A DNA stretch of 64,000 bases from Azospirillum cavernae (GCF_003590795.1 NZ_QYUL01000001.1:1319001-1383000); one strand, 5' to 3'; positions 9,161-19,742 are shown, counted from the stretch's first letter. The notes: generated by a model not told the origin, from the letters alone. Numbers and translations are program-made.

Positions 9161-10747
9161 ATGTCGACCGCCGCAGCTTCTCTTTCCAACGCCCCGCTTT
9201 CCAACGAGCGCGTTCTTATTCTCGATTTCGGATCGCAAGTGACCCAGTTGATCGCGCGCCGCGTGCGTGAGACTGGCGTCTATTGCGAGATCCACCCCTT
9301 CAGCATGAGCGCGGAGAACATCCACGCCTATGGCCCGAAGGCGGTGATCCTGTCCGGCAGCCCGGCCTCCGTCACCGAGGAGAACGGGCCGCGCGCTCCT
9401 CAAGCTGTGTTTGACCTTGGCGTGCCGGTGCTCGGCATTTGCTATGGCCAGCAGACGATGTGCCAGCAGTTGGGCGGCAACGTCTCCGGCTCCGACCATC
9501 GCGAGTTTGGGCGCGCCTTCATCGAGATCACCGAAAACTGCGCCCTGTTCGATGGGCTGTGGGCCGTCGGCGCGCGCGAGCAGGTGTGGATGAGCCATGG
9601 CGACCGCGTCACCGCGATCCCGCCCGGCTTCCGCGTGGTCGCGGTCAGCGACGGCGCGCCCTACGCCGTCATCGCCGACGACGACCGCCGCCTCTACGGC
9701 GTGCAGTTCCACCCGGAGGTCGTCCACACCCCGCACGGCGCGCAGCTTCTGGCGAATTTCGTCCATGGCGTCGCCGGGCTGAAGGGCGATTGGACGATGG
9801 CCGCCTTCAAACAGCAGGCCATCGCCAAGATCCGCGCCCAGGTCGGCGACGGCAAGGTGATCTGCGGCCTGTCGGGCGGCGTCGATTCGTCGGTCGCGGC
9901 GGTTCTGATTCACGAGGCCATCGGCGCTCAGTTGACCTGCATTTTCGTCGACACCGGCCTGATGCGGGCGGGTGAGGCCGACGAGGTCGTGACCCTGTTC
10001 CGCGACCATTACAACATCCCGCTGATCCACCGGAACGCGTCCGAGATGTTCCTGGGCAAGCTGGCGGGCGTCACCGACCCGGAGCAAAAGCGCAAGATCA
10101 TCGGCGGCCTGTTCATCGACGTGTTCGACGAGGAAAGCCACAAGATCGGCGGGGCGCAGTTCCTGGCCCAGGGCACCCTGTACCCCGACGTGATCGAAAG
10201 CGTGTCCTTCACCGGCGGCCCGTCCGTCACCATCAAGTCGCACCACAATGTCGGCGGCCTGCCCGACCGCATGAAGCTGAAGCTGGTCGAGCCGCTGCGC
10301 GAGCTGTTCAAGGATGAGGTCAGGGCGCTGGGCCGCGAGCTTGGCCTGCCGCAATCCTTCATCGGCCGCCACCCCTTCCCCGGCCCCGGTCTGGCGATCC
10401 GCATCCCCGGCGAGATCACCCCGGAAAAGCTGGAGATCCTGCGCAAGGCCGACACGGTCTATCTGGAGGAAATCCGCAACGCCGGTCTGTACGACGCGAT
10501 CTGGCAAGCCTTCGCCGTGTTGCTGCCGGTGCGCACAGTCGGCGTGATGGGCGATGGCCGCACCTACGACCATGTGCTGGCGCTGCGCGCGGTGACGTCC
10601 ACCGACGGCATGACCGCCGATTGGTATCATTTCCCGCACGAGTTCCTGGCCCGCGTGTCCAACCGCATCGTCAACGAGGTGCGCGGCGTCAACCGGGTGG
10701 TCTACGACATCACGTCCAAGCCGCCGGGGACGATTGAGTGGGAATGA
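9161..10747 (+). CDS. guaA: GMP synthase (glutamine-hydrolysing)
   Basis: GuaA converts XMP to GMP using ATP and glutamine. The 528-residue protein has the class I amidotransferase domain with catalytic Cys in GICYGQQ and His/Glu in GVQFHPEV. The ATP-pyrophosphatase P-loop GLSGGVDSS and the C-terminal dimerisation domain follow, ending in the canonical PPGTIEWE. I chose the ATG at 9161; an in-frame start nine codons upstream is unlikely. The gene is complete, but its last 15 coding bases form one copy of a direct repeat whose partner is at 41126. The 3' end therefore appears to be the target of a mobile element. Confidence 0.97.
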   Translation: MSTAAASLSNAPLSNERVLILDFGSQVTQLIARRVRETGVYCEIHPFSMSAENIHAYGPKAVILSGSPASVTEENGPRAPQAVFDLGVPVLGICYGQQTMCQQLGGNVSGSDHREFGRAFIEITENCALFDGLWAVGAREQVWMSHGDRVTAIPPGFRVVAVSDGAPYAVIADDDRRLYGVQFHPEVVHTPHGAQLLANFVHGVAGLKGDWTMAAFKQQAIAKIRAQVGDGKVICGLSGGVDSSVAAVLIHEAIGAQLTCIFVDTGLMRAGEADEVVTLFRDHYNIPLIHRNASEMFLGKLAGVTDPEQKRKIIGGLFIDVFDEESHKIGGAQFLAQGTLYPDVIESVSFTGGPSVTIKSHHNVGGLPDRMKLKLVEPLRELFKDEVRALGRELGLPQSFIGRHPFPGPGLAIRIPGEITPEKLEILRKADTVYLEEIRNAGLYDAIWQAFAVLLPVRTVGVMGDGRTYDHVLALRAVTSTDGMTADWYHFPHEFLARVSNRIVNEVRGVNRVVYDITSKPPGTIEWE

Positions 10748-10749
10748 TT
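10733..10749 (+). repeat. Left attachment-site copy (attL) at the guaA 3' end
   Basis: Seventeen bases covering the last four codons and stop of guaA plus two bases. They match 41126-41142 at 15 of 17 positions. Both differences are at codon third positions, so both copies read Ile-Glu-Trp-Glu-stop. The 3' end of guaA is a known hotspot for integrative elements using tyrosine recombinases. The copy is followed within 300 bases by a broken integrase gene. Confidence 0.75.
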
Positions 10750-10898
10750 CACGCCGGTCCGAGGGTATCTGAAACCACGCCAAAATACACCGTAACCAAC
10801 TGATAAAGAAAAAAATTTCTGCCATCACCTATCGGTGATTATCGGTGGGCTGCGATCACGTCTGACGGCCCTTGCCCATATTGACGATCGCAAGAATC

Positions 10899-10943
10899 AA
10901 AAGCACCGTCAGGAGCAACACGGCTCCTGACGGTGCTTTTTTT
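10899..10943 (+). terminator. Strong Rho-independent terminator downstream of guaA
   Basis: A perfect 18-bp stem (10899-10916 with 10923-10940) with a 6-base loop, opening with AAAA and closing in a T-run, so it could work in both directions. It lies about 150 bases past the guaA stop. Its outer 12 bp per arm are the same as those of the hairpin at 41236 near the other att copy. Confidence 0.85.
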
Positions 10944-11028
10944 GGCGTAAACTTCTGATTGTGCGCCGCTTTTCCCGATGAGATCCCCCAAAAACCGCCT
11001 GACGGCACTTTTTGAGAGGTGACACGGG

Positions 11029-11544
11029 ATGCTGACCGATGCGGCGATCAAGGCACTGAAAACCAAAGAGAAGATCCGACAGGGACGGCATGTATGTGCG
11101 CGTGGACCCGTCGGGCACGGTGTCGTTCAGGCTCGACTACCGGCTGAACGGCCGACGCGAAACGGTCTATCTCGGCAAGTATGGTCGGGACGGGATCTCG
11201 CTCGCTCGGTCTCGCGAGCTCTGCCTTGACGCGCGGCGGGCGGTCAACGACGGCCGCTCACCCGCCATCGAAAAGCAGAGGGAGAAGCGCCGCCTCAAAG
11301 AGGCCAAAAGCTTCGGCGAGTTCGGGGAGAAGTGGCTCACCAGCGCGCCGATGGCCGACAGCACCCGGGCCATGCGCCGCTCCATTTTCGAGCGCGAACT
11401 TCTGCCTGTGTGGCGGAACCAACTGCTGACCGAGATCGTCGAACGCGGAGCCCCGGCAACGGCGATCCATGTGCGCGATATTCTGAAGCAGATCTACGGC
11501 TTCGCGATCCTCCACGGCGAGAAGGTGGACAATCGGCTTGAGAT
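11029..11544 (+). pseudogene. Tyrosine-type (P4-like) integrase, frameshifted and 3'-truncated
   Basis: The first frame starts MLTDAAIKALK, the usual opening of P4-family integrases. A frame change near 11075-11085 is needed to continue into the conserved SDRDGMYVRV segment, followed by an SFRLDYR strand and the arm-binding and core-binding domains to about 11544. There the sequence runs into the terminal repeats of an IS21-type element. The whole catalytic domain, with the R-H-R-Y residues, is missing. Its place just inside guaA fits an enzyme that recombined into the guaA 3' end. Integration function is lost, by both the frameshift and the IS. Confidence 0.8.
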
Positions 11545-11959
11545 AGGGACCCTGGATCGGCGTGGAAAAGGGACCCCGCTGAGCTGGTGAGGACTTGTCG
11601 CCCAGGTCGTCCATGGAGGAGGGGACCCGCGCGTGCCGCGCAGTGCCCTCATCTGCGACGGAGCGGCACGCGCGGGGAGGCGCTGTGGGCGACCTGGGTG
11701 ACCCAGGTCAGGCTCGGTTCTTGAAGCGCCAGCTTTCGTTGCCGGTCTCGAGGATCTCGCCGTGGTGGGTGAGCCGGTCAAGCAGGGCGGTGGTCATCTT
11801 GGCGTCGCCGAAGACCGACGGCCATTCACCGAACGCCAGGTTGGTGGTGACAATCACGGAGCTGCGCTCGTAAAGTCGGCTGATCAGATGGAACAGCAGC
11901 TGACCGCCGGACTGGGCGAATGGCAGGTAAGCGAGTTCGTCGAGGACGATGAAATCCAT
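11545..11959 (-). mobile_element. IS21-family remnant with IstB C-terminus
   Basis: The left end has the spaced GGGACC-containing repeats typical of IS21-group termini (around 11550 and 11572). On the minus strand, 11708-11959 encode the last 83 residues of an IstB ATPase helper, with the Walker B-like strand DFIVLDEL and the sensor segment [12 protein letters not shown], ending in WRFKNRA. The N-terminal part of IstB, all of IstA and the other terminus are absent. At about 11960 the reading frame passes directly into an IS630-type fragment. The element interrupts the integrase gene. Confidence 0.7.
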
Positions 11960-12253
11960 CCGCAACACCTCCTCGGCGACGGCAACCGCCCATTCGCCCT
12001 TGGCCGGAGTGCGCCCCGGCGGCGGTGAGGCCCGCAAGCCATCGACGCCGTCCTTGCTGAACCAGACCCGCCACCGTCGGACGCTGTCCGCGCCCACCCC
12101 GAAAACCAGGCTCAGCCGCTCGCTGGTCCAACCGTCCAATGACAACAGGATCGCTCGCGCTCGATCCGCTTCGCCGCGCCGATCCGACCGTGCCAGAACC
12201 CGCAGCCCCACAATCTGCTCCGCAGTCACTACCACCTGAGGCCCTGCCACCAT
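11960..12253 (-). pseudogene. IS630-family transposase N-terminal fragment
   Basis: About 97 residues from an ATG at 12253 form the helix-turn-helix DNA-binding region of an IS630-type transposase. Its features are the segment [17 protein letters not shown], a winged-helix part with SVRRWRVWF, and the Pro-rich SPPPGRTP before the expected catalytic domain. The DDE catalytic domain is replaced by the C-terminus of IstB in the same frame, giving a 181-residue chimeric open frame from two unrelated transposition proteins. It is almost certainly a recombination scar without function. Confidence 0.6.
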
Positions 12254-12334
12254 GCCAGTATCTCAGCCGATGATGAGTTCTGACGCTGTCTATCATGCGT
12301 GGCATGGCCATGGGGATCCTGCTAGATGGAGCTT

Positions 12335-13590
12335 CAGGGCGCGGAACTCCGGTTAATGCGGTTTACGGCTTGCGTTTGGCGTGATTCTCTGAGTCTTCCC
12401 AGCCCGGAGCCGCCCGATGCCGTTTGGAGAGAGAACCCGCCTACGTGCGTTGCTTGAGCATTTTTCGGAGATCGAAGACCCTCGCGAAGCGTGGAAGGTG
12501 GCGCATCCATTGCCGGAGGTGTTGTTGCTGGTGGTGTGCGGCACGATCGCCAATTGCGACGACTACGAGCACATCGCGGCCTGGGGCGACGGGCATCTTG
12601 GGTTCCTGCGCGAGATTCTGCCCTATCACCACGGCGTTCCCGGCGGTCGTTGGAGTTGCCCTGCTGATGAACCGGATCGATCCCGGCCTGTTTTCGGCCT
12701 GCTTCACCGCCTGGGTGCGGGAGACGTGGCCGGATCGACCGGATTTCGTCGCCATCGACGGCAAGACCTCCCGCCGCAGCCATGATCGCAGCGACGGCAA
12801 GCCACCGCTTCATCTGGTTTCGGCCTTCGCCACCACCGCCCGTCTGGTTCTGGGGCAAGAGGCGGTTTCCGACAAATCCGACGAAACCAGCGCCATTCCG
12901 CTGCTTCTGCAACGCCTTGCCGCCGATGGCGGCATAAAAGGACCGACCGTCTCGATCGACGCCATCGCCTGCAACGCCACCATCGCCACCGCCATCAAGG
13001 AGGCGGGGGCCGACTATCTGCTGGCGGTGAAAGCCAACCAACCGACCCTGCGGACCGAAATCGAGGCCTATTTCACCTCCGCCCCAGCCGGGATCGTCGA
13101 TACCGTCACAGAGTGGGACAAAGGGCACGGCCGCATCGAGGGGCGCGCCGTGACCGTCAGCCACGAGGCCGATTGGCTCGATGGCGACCGCCGCTTTCCC
13201 GGTGAACTCCGTCTCCCCGGCGTGGCGACGATCATTGAAGTGCGCTCGAAAACCGAACTCAAGGACCGATGCCGCGCCGACACCCGCTACTACATCTCTT
13301 CCGCCAACCTCACCGCTGAAGCCGCAGCCACAGCCGTCCGAGGCCATTGGGGCATCGAAAACCGCCTGCATTGGGTTCTCGACGTCGTCTTCCGCGAGGA
13401 CCAAGCCCGCCTGCGCACCGGACATGGAGCCAAAAACATGGCCGTCGTCAGGCACTTCGCCATCAACCTCGTCCGCACCGTCGCCGACAAAAAATCTCTC
13501 AAACTCAGGCGCAAGGCCGCAGGATGGGACGTCCGATACATGAAGATCATCCTCGGCCTACCTCCCCGTTAACCTGGATTCGTTGCCCTG
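12335..13590 (+). mobile_element. ISAs1-family insertion sequence
   Basis: The element starts with CAGGGC and ends with the inverse GCCCTG. The terminal 25 or so bases form imperfect inverted repeats. It is flanked by a 9-bp direct repeat (12326-12334 and 13592-13600), the target duplication expected from transposition, with one extra base at the right end. It sits inside an IS5-type transposase gene. The transposase is frameshifted, so this copy is probably inactive. Confidence 0.75.
12417..13572 (+). pseudogene. ISAs1-family transposase, frameshifted
   Basis: The reading frame opens with an ISAs1-type N-terminus (LLEHFSEIEDPREAWKV, then GTIANCDDYEHIAAWG and FLREILPYHHGVP). A single frame change near 12635-12655 passes it to the second frame. 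The second frame has the catalytic core with FVAIDGKTSRRSHD, the conserved SAFATTARLVLGQ strand, YLLAVKANQP, and the C-terminal RGHWGIENRLHWVLDVVF motif. Together the two frames give a protein of about 380 residues, the normal family length. One extra base or a small deletion could explain the shift. A sequencing error cannot be excluded. Confidence 0.8.
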
Positions 13591-13591
13591 C

Positions 13592-14134
13592 ATGGAGCTT
13601 GCGCCAGGTCTGCAGGCCGCGCACGCTGTGTTTGTCGCGGTGCCACTCGCCAGCGCCAAACACCTTGAGCCCGGTGCTGTCGATCACCAACGTGACCGGC
13701 CCGTTCTGCAGGGCCGTGGCCAACACCGGGGTTCGATGCGCCGCCCGCCGGCTGATCGTGGTGTGATCGGGAACCGGTAGGTCCACGCCCAGGATTGCCC
13801 GCAACGAGCTGAGCAGCCCTTCGGTCTGGCGCAGCGGTTGACGGAAGACGAGACGGACCATGACGACCGTTTCAATCGCAGTATCCGAAGAGCGCGCCTG
13901 ACCGCCCGGAGGCGTGCGCGGCGCCGCCCGCCAGGCGGCGATAGCCGCGTCGCTGACCCACAACGTCAGACTACCACGCCTCTCACGCAAGCAAAGCTTG
14001 CGCTGACGGCGCCAAGCGAAGAAAGGCTTCACCGAGAGCCGCCGCAGGCTGGCCTCATACGCCGCCCAGTTCGTCACCTGGAACCGCATCTTCGGGATGT
14101 GGCGCCGCCGGTCGGCGTTGTGTTTGTTCGGCAT
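13592..14134 (-). pseudogene. IS5-family transposase, truncated by ISAs1
   Basis: From the ATG at 14134 the product follows the IS5 pattern: MPNKHNADRR, then RRGSLTLWVSDAAIAAW, a DHTTISRR helix, and the first catalytic region VIDSTGLKVFGAGEW. It breaks off after TWRKLH, exactly at the ISAs1 insertion. Only a few further codons (KLHLA) survive on the far side at 12318-12334. The second half of the catalytic triad is gone. Between YEASLRR and RRGSLTLW there is an in-frame insert of about 20 codons containing a palindrome (see repeat at 13980). Confidence 0.75.
13980..14038. repeat. Short palindromic insert within the IS5 transposase frame
   Basis: A segment of about 59 bases begins CTCTC and ends GAGAG, and contains the hairpin CGCAAGC-AAA-GCTTGCG at 13986-14002. 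It separates two parts of the IS5 coding sequence that are normally adjacent, without breaking the frame. It may be a small mobile palindromic unit of the REP or RPE kind. I see no second full copy in this window. Confidence 0.35.
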
Positions 14135-14203
14135 ACCGGGGGATGACCAATTCAAGGGATGATGCGGAGACGTCCTTCTACAGGACAGCTCCAGACCAGC
14201 AAA

Positions 14204-14236
14204 CCCGCTCCTCGCCGCCTCCGTGCACCAACGCCA
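14204..14236 (+). repeat. 33-base copy of a small-gene segment flanking the PglX module (inverted partner at 19772-19805)
   Basis: This stretch matches the reverse complement of 19772-19805 with a single difference. At the distal location it encodes P-L-L-A-A-S-V-H-Q-R of a small minus-strand protein. Here the same residues can be read on the plus strand in a frame without a plausible start, so this is a partial copy. The two copies face each other across the methyltransferase module. Confidence 0.6.
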
Positions 14237-14332
14237 ATGGGCGCGCGTGCCGGAGGCCTGGATGGAAAACCGTCACCGCGTCTGAGAACACCCCCTGGAC
14301 GAAAAGCGTAGCCCTGATGCACAATTTTACGC

Positions 14333-15139
14333 ATGCAAAGGCAAAGGGGATTGCTCGTGAACGGTTGTTTGGACAAGGCCTTGTTGACGCGCCCGGCGCC
14401 GTCGGTTCCCCTCCTGCCCTTGACACACGCCACGCCCGCACGCTGGCTGCCGGGCATTCTGGATCAGGATGGCGGCACGCTGGCGGTTCATCACTGCACG
14501 ACGCTGGGGGCCGATCTGGTGTATTTCTTCTACGGGCGGCCTGACTATTCCCCCAAGGACGCCGACGAATCCCATGACCGAAACGATCCCGCGCATGCCC
14601 CGGTCTACATGGTGCTCAGCCGCGACCTGATCGCCCAGGCCGCCAACATCTACCCCTTTGACACCGGCGGGCACAAACTTTACGAGGACCATGTCGGCGG
14701 CGATCCGGCGTGGCGAAACTACACGCTCGACCTCGGTTCCGACAGTGCCCGCCGCGTTGTCGAGTGCTTTTACGAGTCCAACTTCGATTATTTCGATTAC
14801 AATCCGAAGGACTCCGTCGCCCTGGCGGGTGACCCGCCCGAGATGACCGCTTATCACGCCTTGATCACCAATCATGTCGAGCATGACGACGACGGTCGCC
14901 GTTCCGCCATCGAGGTGTCGCTCGCCGCGCCGGTGCGGCTGATGGGAACGTTGCAGGCGATCATCGTCCCGAATACGGTCCTGGCGAATCCGGCGATGAG
15001 GGATGCGATCAACGCGCTGAGCTGCAACCAGCTCGTCTACTCTCTGCCGGGGCGCTATTCCTGGCGGGGGTTCCGGGAAAAGATGCGAGACCAGATCCGT
15101 GGCTTCCTCGACAGCAAAGGTTGTTTCGATGCTCTATAA
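14333..15139 (+). CDS. Unknown protein coupled to the PglX-type methyltransferase
   Basis: I do not recognise this 268-residue protein. It has no signal peptide or membrane helix. Notable pieces are LGADLVYFFYGRPDY near residue 60, a Pro/Asp-rich loop, then VYMVLSRD and an IYPFDTGGHK turn, giving an alpha/beta appearance. The ATG at 14333 has no clear ribosome site; a GTG at 14357 is preceded by AAGGGG and could be the true start (260 residues). Its 3' end overlaps the methyltransferase start by 11 bases, so the two are translationally coupled and probably act together. No transposase, nuclease or kinase motif is visible. Confidence 0.7.
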   Translation: MQRQRGLLVNGCLDKALLTRPAPSVPLLPLTHATPARWLPGILDQDGGTLAVHHCTTLGADLVYFFYGRPDYSPKDADESHDRNDPAHAPVYMVLSRDLIAQAANIYPFDTGGHKLYEDHVGGDPAWRNYTLDLGSDSARRVVECFYESNFDYFDYNPKDSVALAGDPPEMTAYHALITNHVEHDDDGRRSAIEVSLAAPVRLMGTLQAIIVPNTVLANPAMRDAINALSCNQLVYSLPGRYSWRGFREKMRDQIRGFLDSKGCFDAL

Positions 15140-18100
15140 GTTGACTGGATTCTTCAATCCAACCGTCACGCATCCAACCTTCCTGACACCCATCTTCCTG
15201 TCGGGCAACCAATGGTACGTCCAGGAACTGGACGATGACGGCCGCACCCTGGCCTTTCACCCCACCGAGATCGTGTCGGCCGACCTGATCGGCCTGCCGC
15301 AGTCCCCTGCCCCGGACATCATCCAGACCGAAGGGGAGGACGGCTATTGGGCCTTCCAGGCATCCGCGACCGGGACGGTCCTCCACGGTCGTGGCAAGGA
15401 CATGACGCGGTCGCTGAAAGGTTGCTTGGACGATCCCGCCGTCCTCGCCAGCCCGTTCGTCCATCTGGACATCGTGCGTTTCGTCGGCGACCGCGACCGG
15501 GAGGAGGCCGCGTTGCGCCGCGTGTTCGAAGATTTGGCTCTGCACTCGCGAGAGGATGCGGAGTTCTGGCGCGACCTGTCCATTCTGCTGCCCGCCGTGA
15601 AGGATGGCTTGCGCGGCATGAAGGACGAGGCGGTTTCCGAGGAACTGTACGAGCGCTTCGTGCGGATCGCATCGGTGCGGGTGGAGGGCAAGACGCCGTT
15701 CCTTCTGACGGGACAGGCGCTGTATGATTTCATCCACAATCGGCGCCCAACGTTTCGCACGGCGATGCGTGAGCCCAATCGCCTCGCCCGTATTTTCGAT
15801 CTGAATGACGTGACGCCCAAGGCGCGCCCCGGCGGTCCCAAGGGCGTGTCACTGGAACCCCAATCTGGTCAGACGCCCGACACCGCCGACACCGCCGACG
15901 ACGCCTCCGCCCCGGCGCGCCGGGGCACCGGCAAATCGCGGCTGTCTCTGCTGCGCGATCTGGTGAAGACGTTGGAGGTTAACATTCGGGAGCGGCTGGA
16001 CGACGATCCGACGTTGAACGCGCCGCTGGACCGGGAATGGACCGACGCGCGTGAAGTCGGGCGGACGGCGATCAGCTTCCAGGAGTGGCGCAAGGGGGAG
16101 ATCACCCAAGCAGCCGTGCATTGGGTGCTGTCGGCGGTGTTCGTCCGCTTCCTGGAGGACAACCGGCTGATCGACGACATCTGGCTGTCCGGCCCCACAG
16201 CGGAGCGGCGGGAGGCGGCGCGCGATCACCACCAGGAATTCGTCCGCCGCAACCCGTCCCTGTCGGACCGCGACTATCTGCTGGACGCCTTCCAGACTGT
16301 GGCGGGCCTGCCCGGCATGGGGCCGCTGTTCGACCCGCGGCACAACCCGGTCTGGCGGCTCCAGCCCACGGGCGACGGGGCAGAGGCGCTGATCGACTTC
16401 TTCCAGAAGCCGGACCCGGCCAGCGCCGCGTTGCTGTTCGACCTGACCCGGCCCGATCTTAACACCCGCTTCCTGGGCGATCTGTATCAGGATCTGTCGG
16501 AGGCGACGCGGGCGCGCTACGCGCTGTTGCAGACGCCGGAATTCGTCGAGGAATTCATCCTCGACCGCACGCTGGAACCGGCGGTGCGCGAGTATGGGCT
16601 GACGGATTTCCGCATCATCGACCCGACCTGCGGATCCGGGCATTTCCTGCTGGGGGCGTTCCACCGGCTGCTGGATCATTGGCGGACCGAAGATCCCAAC
16701 GCTCCCCCCCGTGCGTGGGTGCAGCGGGCGTTGGGCAGCGTGCATGGCGTGGATTTGAACCCCTTCGCGGTCGCCATTGCCCGCTTCCGCCTGCTGATCG
16801 CGGCGCTGGCCGCCAGCGGCATCCACCGTCTGGAAGACGCGCCAGACTTCCCCCTGAACCTCGCCATCGGGGACAGCTTGCTGCATGGCCGCCATTTCGG
16901 GCAGATGGATTTGAGCCTGCAACGGGACAACACCAACCACGCCAAAACCCTGCGCCACGTCTACCACGCCGAGGATCCCGAGGCGCTGGCCCGCATCCTG
17001 GGCCAGCAATACCACGCCGTGGTCGGCAACCCGCCCTTCATCACGGTCAAGGACAAGGCGCTCAACCAAGCCTACCGCGAGCGTTTTTCCTCCTGCCACC
17101 GCGCCTACGCGCTGTCGGCGCCGTTCATCGAACGGTTCTTCGATCTGGCGATGGACGGGCGGCTTCAATGGATGCGGCTGACCAAGGCGGATGGGACGGA
17201 AAGCTTGGTCCGGCCAGGGGATCACTTGAAAAGGGCGACAGTGTGGGGCTGTCTTACCTCTCCTTCACTGGTCACGTCGGCCTGATCGTGTCAAATTCCT
17301 TCATGAAGCGGGAGTTCGGCAAGAAGCTGATCGAATCGGTGTTGCCGCAGTTCGACCTGACCGACATCGTGGACACCTCGGGCGCCTACATTCCCGGTCG
17401 CACGCCGACCTGCATCCTGTTCGGTCGGAACCGCGCGCCGCAGGGCGAGACCGTCAAGGCCCTGCTCGGCAAGAAGGGCGAACCCGGCAAACCCGCCGAC
17501 CCCGCCCATGGTCAGGTGTGGACCGCCATCCTCGATCAAATCGACACGATTCCATCGGAATCCGACTTCATCACCGCTGCGGTCTTTCCGCGCGCCGCCT
17601 ACGCCCGTCATCCGTGGAGCATTGGGGGTGGTGGGGCGATTGAGTTGAAGGAGCATATGGAGCGGGTGGCGAAGATGCGGCTGAAGGATGTTGTTGAGGA
17701 CATCGGCTTTGGTGCTGTGACCCGCGAAGATGATGCCTATTTTATTGGAAAATCTGCGGCAAGAAGGAAAAAAATAAGCAAAAAATATACGCTTCCAGTA
17801 ATAAACGGGAGCAACGTGCGTGACTATGCGATCTCGGATTCTGATCTTGGGATTTTCCCATATGACTCTGAGACATTGGATCCATATCTTGAAGATCCCA
17901 TCTTGAAACATCTCTGGCCTTATAGAAATCATCTATCCAGTCGTTTAGCATATGGAAAAACACAAATTGATCGCGGTTTGTTATGGTACGAATACTCAAT
18001 ATTATTTAAGAAAAGATTTACAGCTATAGAGCCTATTTGTTTTGCACTTGAAACGTCTGGAAATCATTTCTCCACTCAATGGGACAGGGCTGTCTTCAAC

Positions 18101-19726
18101 AGGACGGCCCCAATGATTGTTGTGCGTGAAACCCCTGGAAGTGGAATCAGAAGGGAACTTCTGAGTTTTTTGAACAGTTCTCTTGCATGCTTTTGGCTGA
18201 AGCAATCATTTCAGAATCGCGGAAGTGCCATTGATGACCTTGGGGCCAGACAAAGAACAGATCTCTTCGAGGTTTTCTATAATTATACCATAACGGGAAT
18301 CGGGTCAATTCCTATACCTGACAAACTAGAAAAACACATATCCGGCCTTATTGACTCAAAGATGAAGAATTTTTCGAGATTTATGGAGAAAATTTTAGAA
18401 TCAGAAAACGCCCCAAGCAGGCTTGATATCGATATTTTGATGCAAGATGCGATGCAAAGCCTAAAAACATCGATATCAATGCAGGAAGAACTTGATTGGT
18501 TGATTTACATGTCGTTCGGCATGGCAGATACCCCTGGCCTTATTGAAGTGAAGCGTCCCATCATCAACCTAGGCGAACGCGCCTTTGAAATCGTCCTTGC
18601 GCGCAAGATGAAGGCTGGCGACGTGGAAACGACATGGTTTGAACGCCACGGCTCCACGCCCATCACCGAACTGCCGGAGGATTGGCCCGAGGACTACAAG
18701 CGCATCGTCGAACGCCGGATCGAACTGATCGAGACCGATCGCTTCATCAACCTCGTCGAACGGCCCGAATACAAGCGGCGCTGGGCGATGGAGCCGTGGA
18801 AGGAGATGGAGAAGAAGGCGCTGAAATCCTGGCTGCTCGACCGGCTGGAGGACGCCCGCTATTGGTCGCACGGCGCCATCATCACCCTTGCCCAACTGGC
18901 CGACATGGCGATGGCCGACCCGGAGTTCCTGCAAGTCGCGACACTCTATGAACGCCGCGACGACCTCGACATCCCCGCCCTGATCGCCACCCTCGCCACG
19001 CCAGAAGCCGTTCCCTACCTCCCCGCTCTGCGCTACACCGACACCGGCCTGTACAAGCGCGAGGAGTGGGAGAAGACGTGGGAAAAGCAACGCCTTGAGG
19101 ACGAGATTGATGAGGAGTTGGCTGCCAAGGTGAGGCAAATACGCGGAGCGGGCAAGAAGGGTCTCCCGAGCCTCGCCTTGAACCGAGGCCGTCTTTCTGG
19201 AGTTTCTGGGCGCTGGGGAAGTGCGGATGAACCCAGAATTCGGAAGGCTTACGACAATATAAAAGCAGAGAAAGTTGGCGACATCCTGCCGCCGCCCAAA
19301 TACCGCTCCGCCGACTTCCAGCGCGCCGATTACTGGCGGTTGCGCGGCGGACTGGACGTGGCGAAGGAGCGCTTCATCAGCTACCCCGGCGCCGCCAAGG
19401 ACAGCGACGGCACGCTCGCCATCGCCTGGGCCGGCTGGGACCATCTCCAGCAGGCCCGCGCGCTGTCGGCCCATTACCTGACCCTGAAGGAACAGGAGGG
19501 CTGGCCCGCCGACCGCCTCGCCCCGCTGCTGCTCGGCCTGCTCGACCTCGTCCCCTGGCTGCGCCAGTGGCACAACGACGTCGATCCCACCTATGACGCC
19601 CGCATGGGCGATCACTTCGACGACTTCGTCACCACCGAAGCCCGCGACCTTAGCCTGACTCTGGAGACTTTGCGCGGATGGACCCCGTCGGCGGCGACGA
19701 AGGGACGCGGACGCAAGAAGGGGTGA
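15129..19726 (+). pseudogene. pglX: PglX-type (BREX-2-like) adenine methyltransferase with N-terminal extension; one-base frameshift
   Basis: Two open frames (15129-17285 and from about 17229 to 19726) form one protein of about 1532 residues if a single A is added to the AAAA run at 17229-17232. That restores H-L-K-K-G-D. From about residue 265 it follows BREX type 2 PglX: SLLRDLVKTLE, VFVRFLEDN, the SAM-binding DPTCGSGHFLLG (about residue 498), the adenine-methylase NPPF (about 634), SNSFMKREFGKKLIE, DTSGAYIPGRTPTCILFGRNR and the C-terminal KYRSADFQRADYWRLRGGLDV. The first 265 or so residues are an extra domain I do not recognise, joined by a Thr/Asp/Ala-rich linker. Residues about 870-1135 (17740-18540) are AT-rich and fall in the expected target-recognition region. 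No pglW, pglY, pglZ or brx genes are nearby. As sequenced, translation stops before target recognition. Confidence 0.8.
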
Positions 19727-19742
19727 GCGGGGGGTTGGTGCA

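Noticed and set aside
8495..10828. Very long minus-strand open frame opposite guaA and the GNAT gene
   Set aside because: Long antisense frames are expected in GC-rich DNA. The sense frames encode clear GuaA and GNAT proteins, and the antisense product has a low-complexity Arg/Asp/Gln/Gly composition with no domain.
17221..17240. Programmed -1 ribosomal frameshift in pglX
   Set aside because: The sequence G-AAA-AGG does not fit a standard slippery heptamer (re-pairing after the slip would be poor). A one-base deletion, phase variation or sequencing error is simpler.
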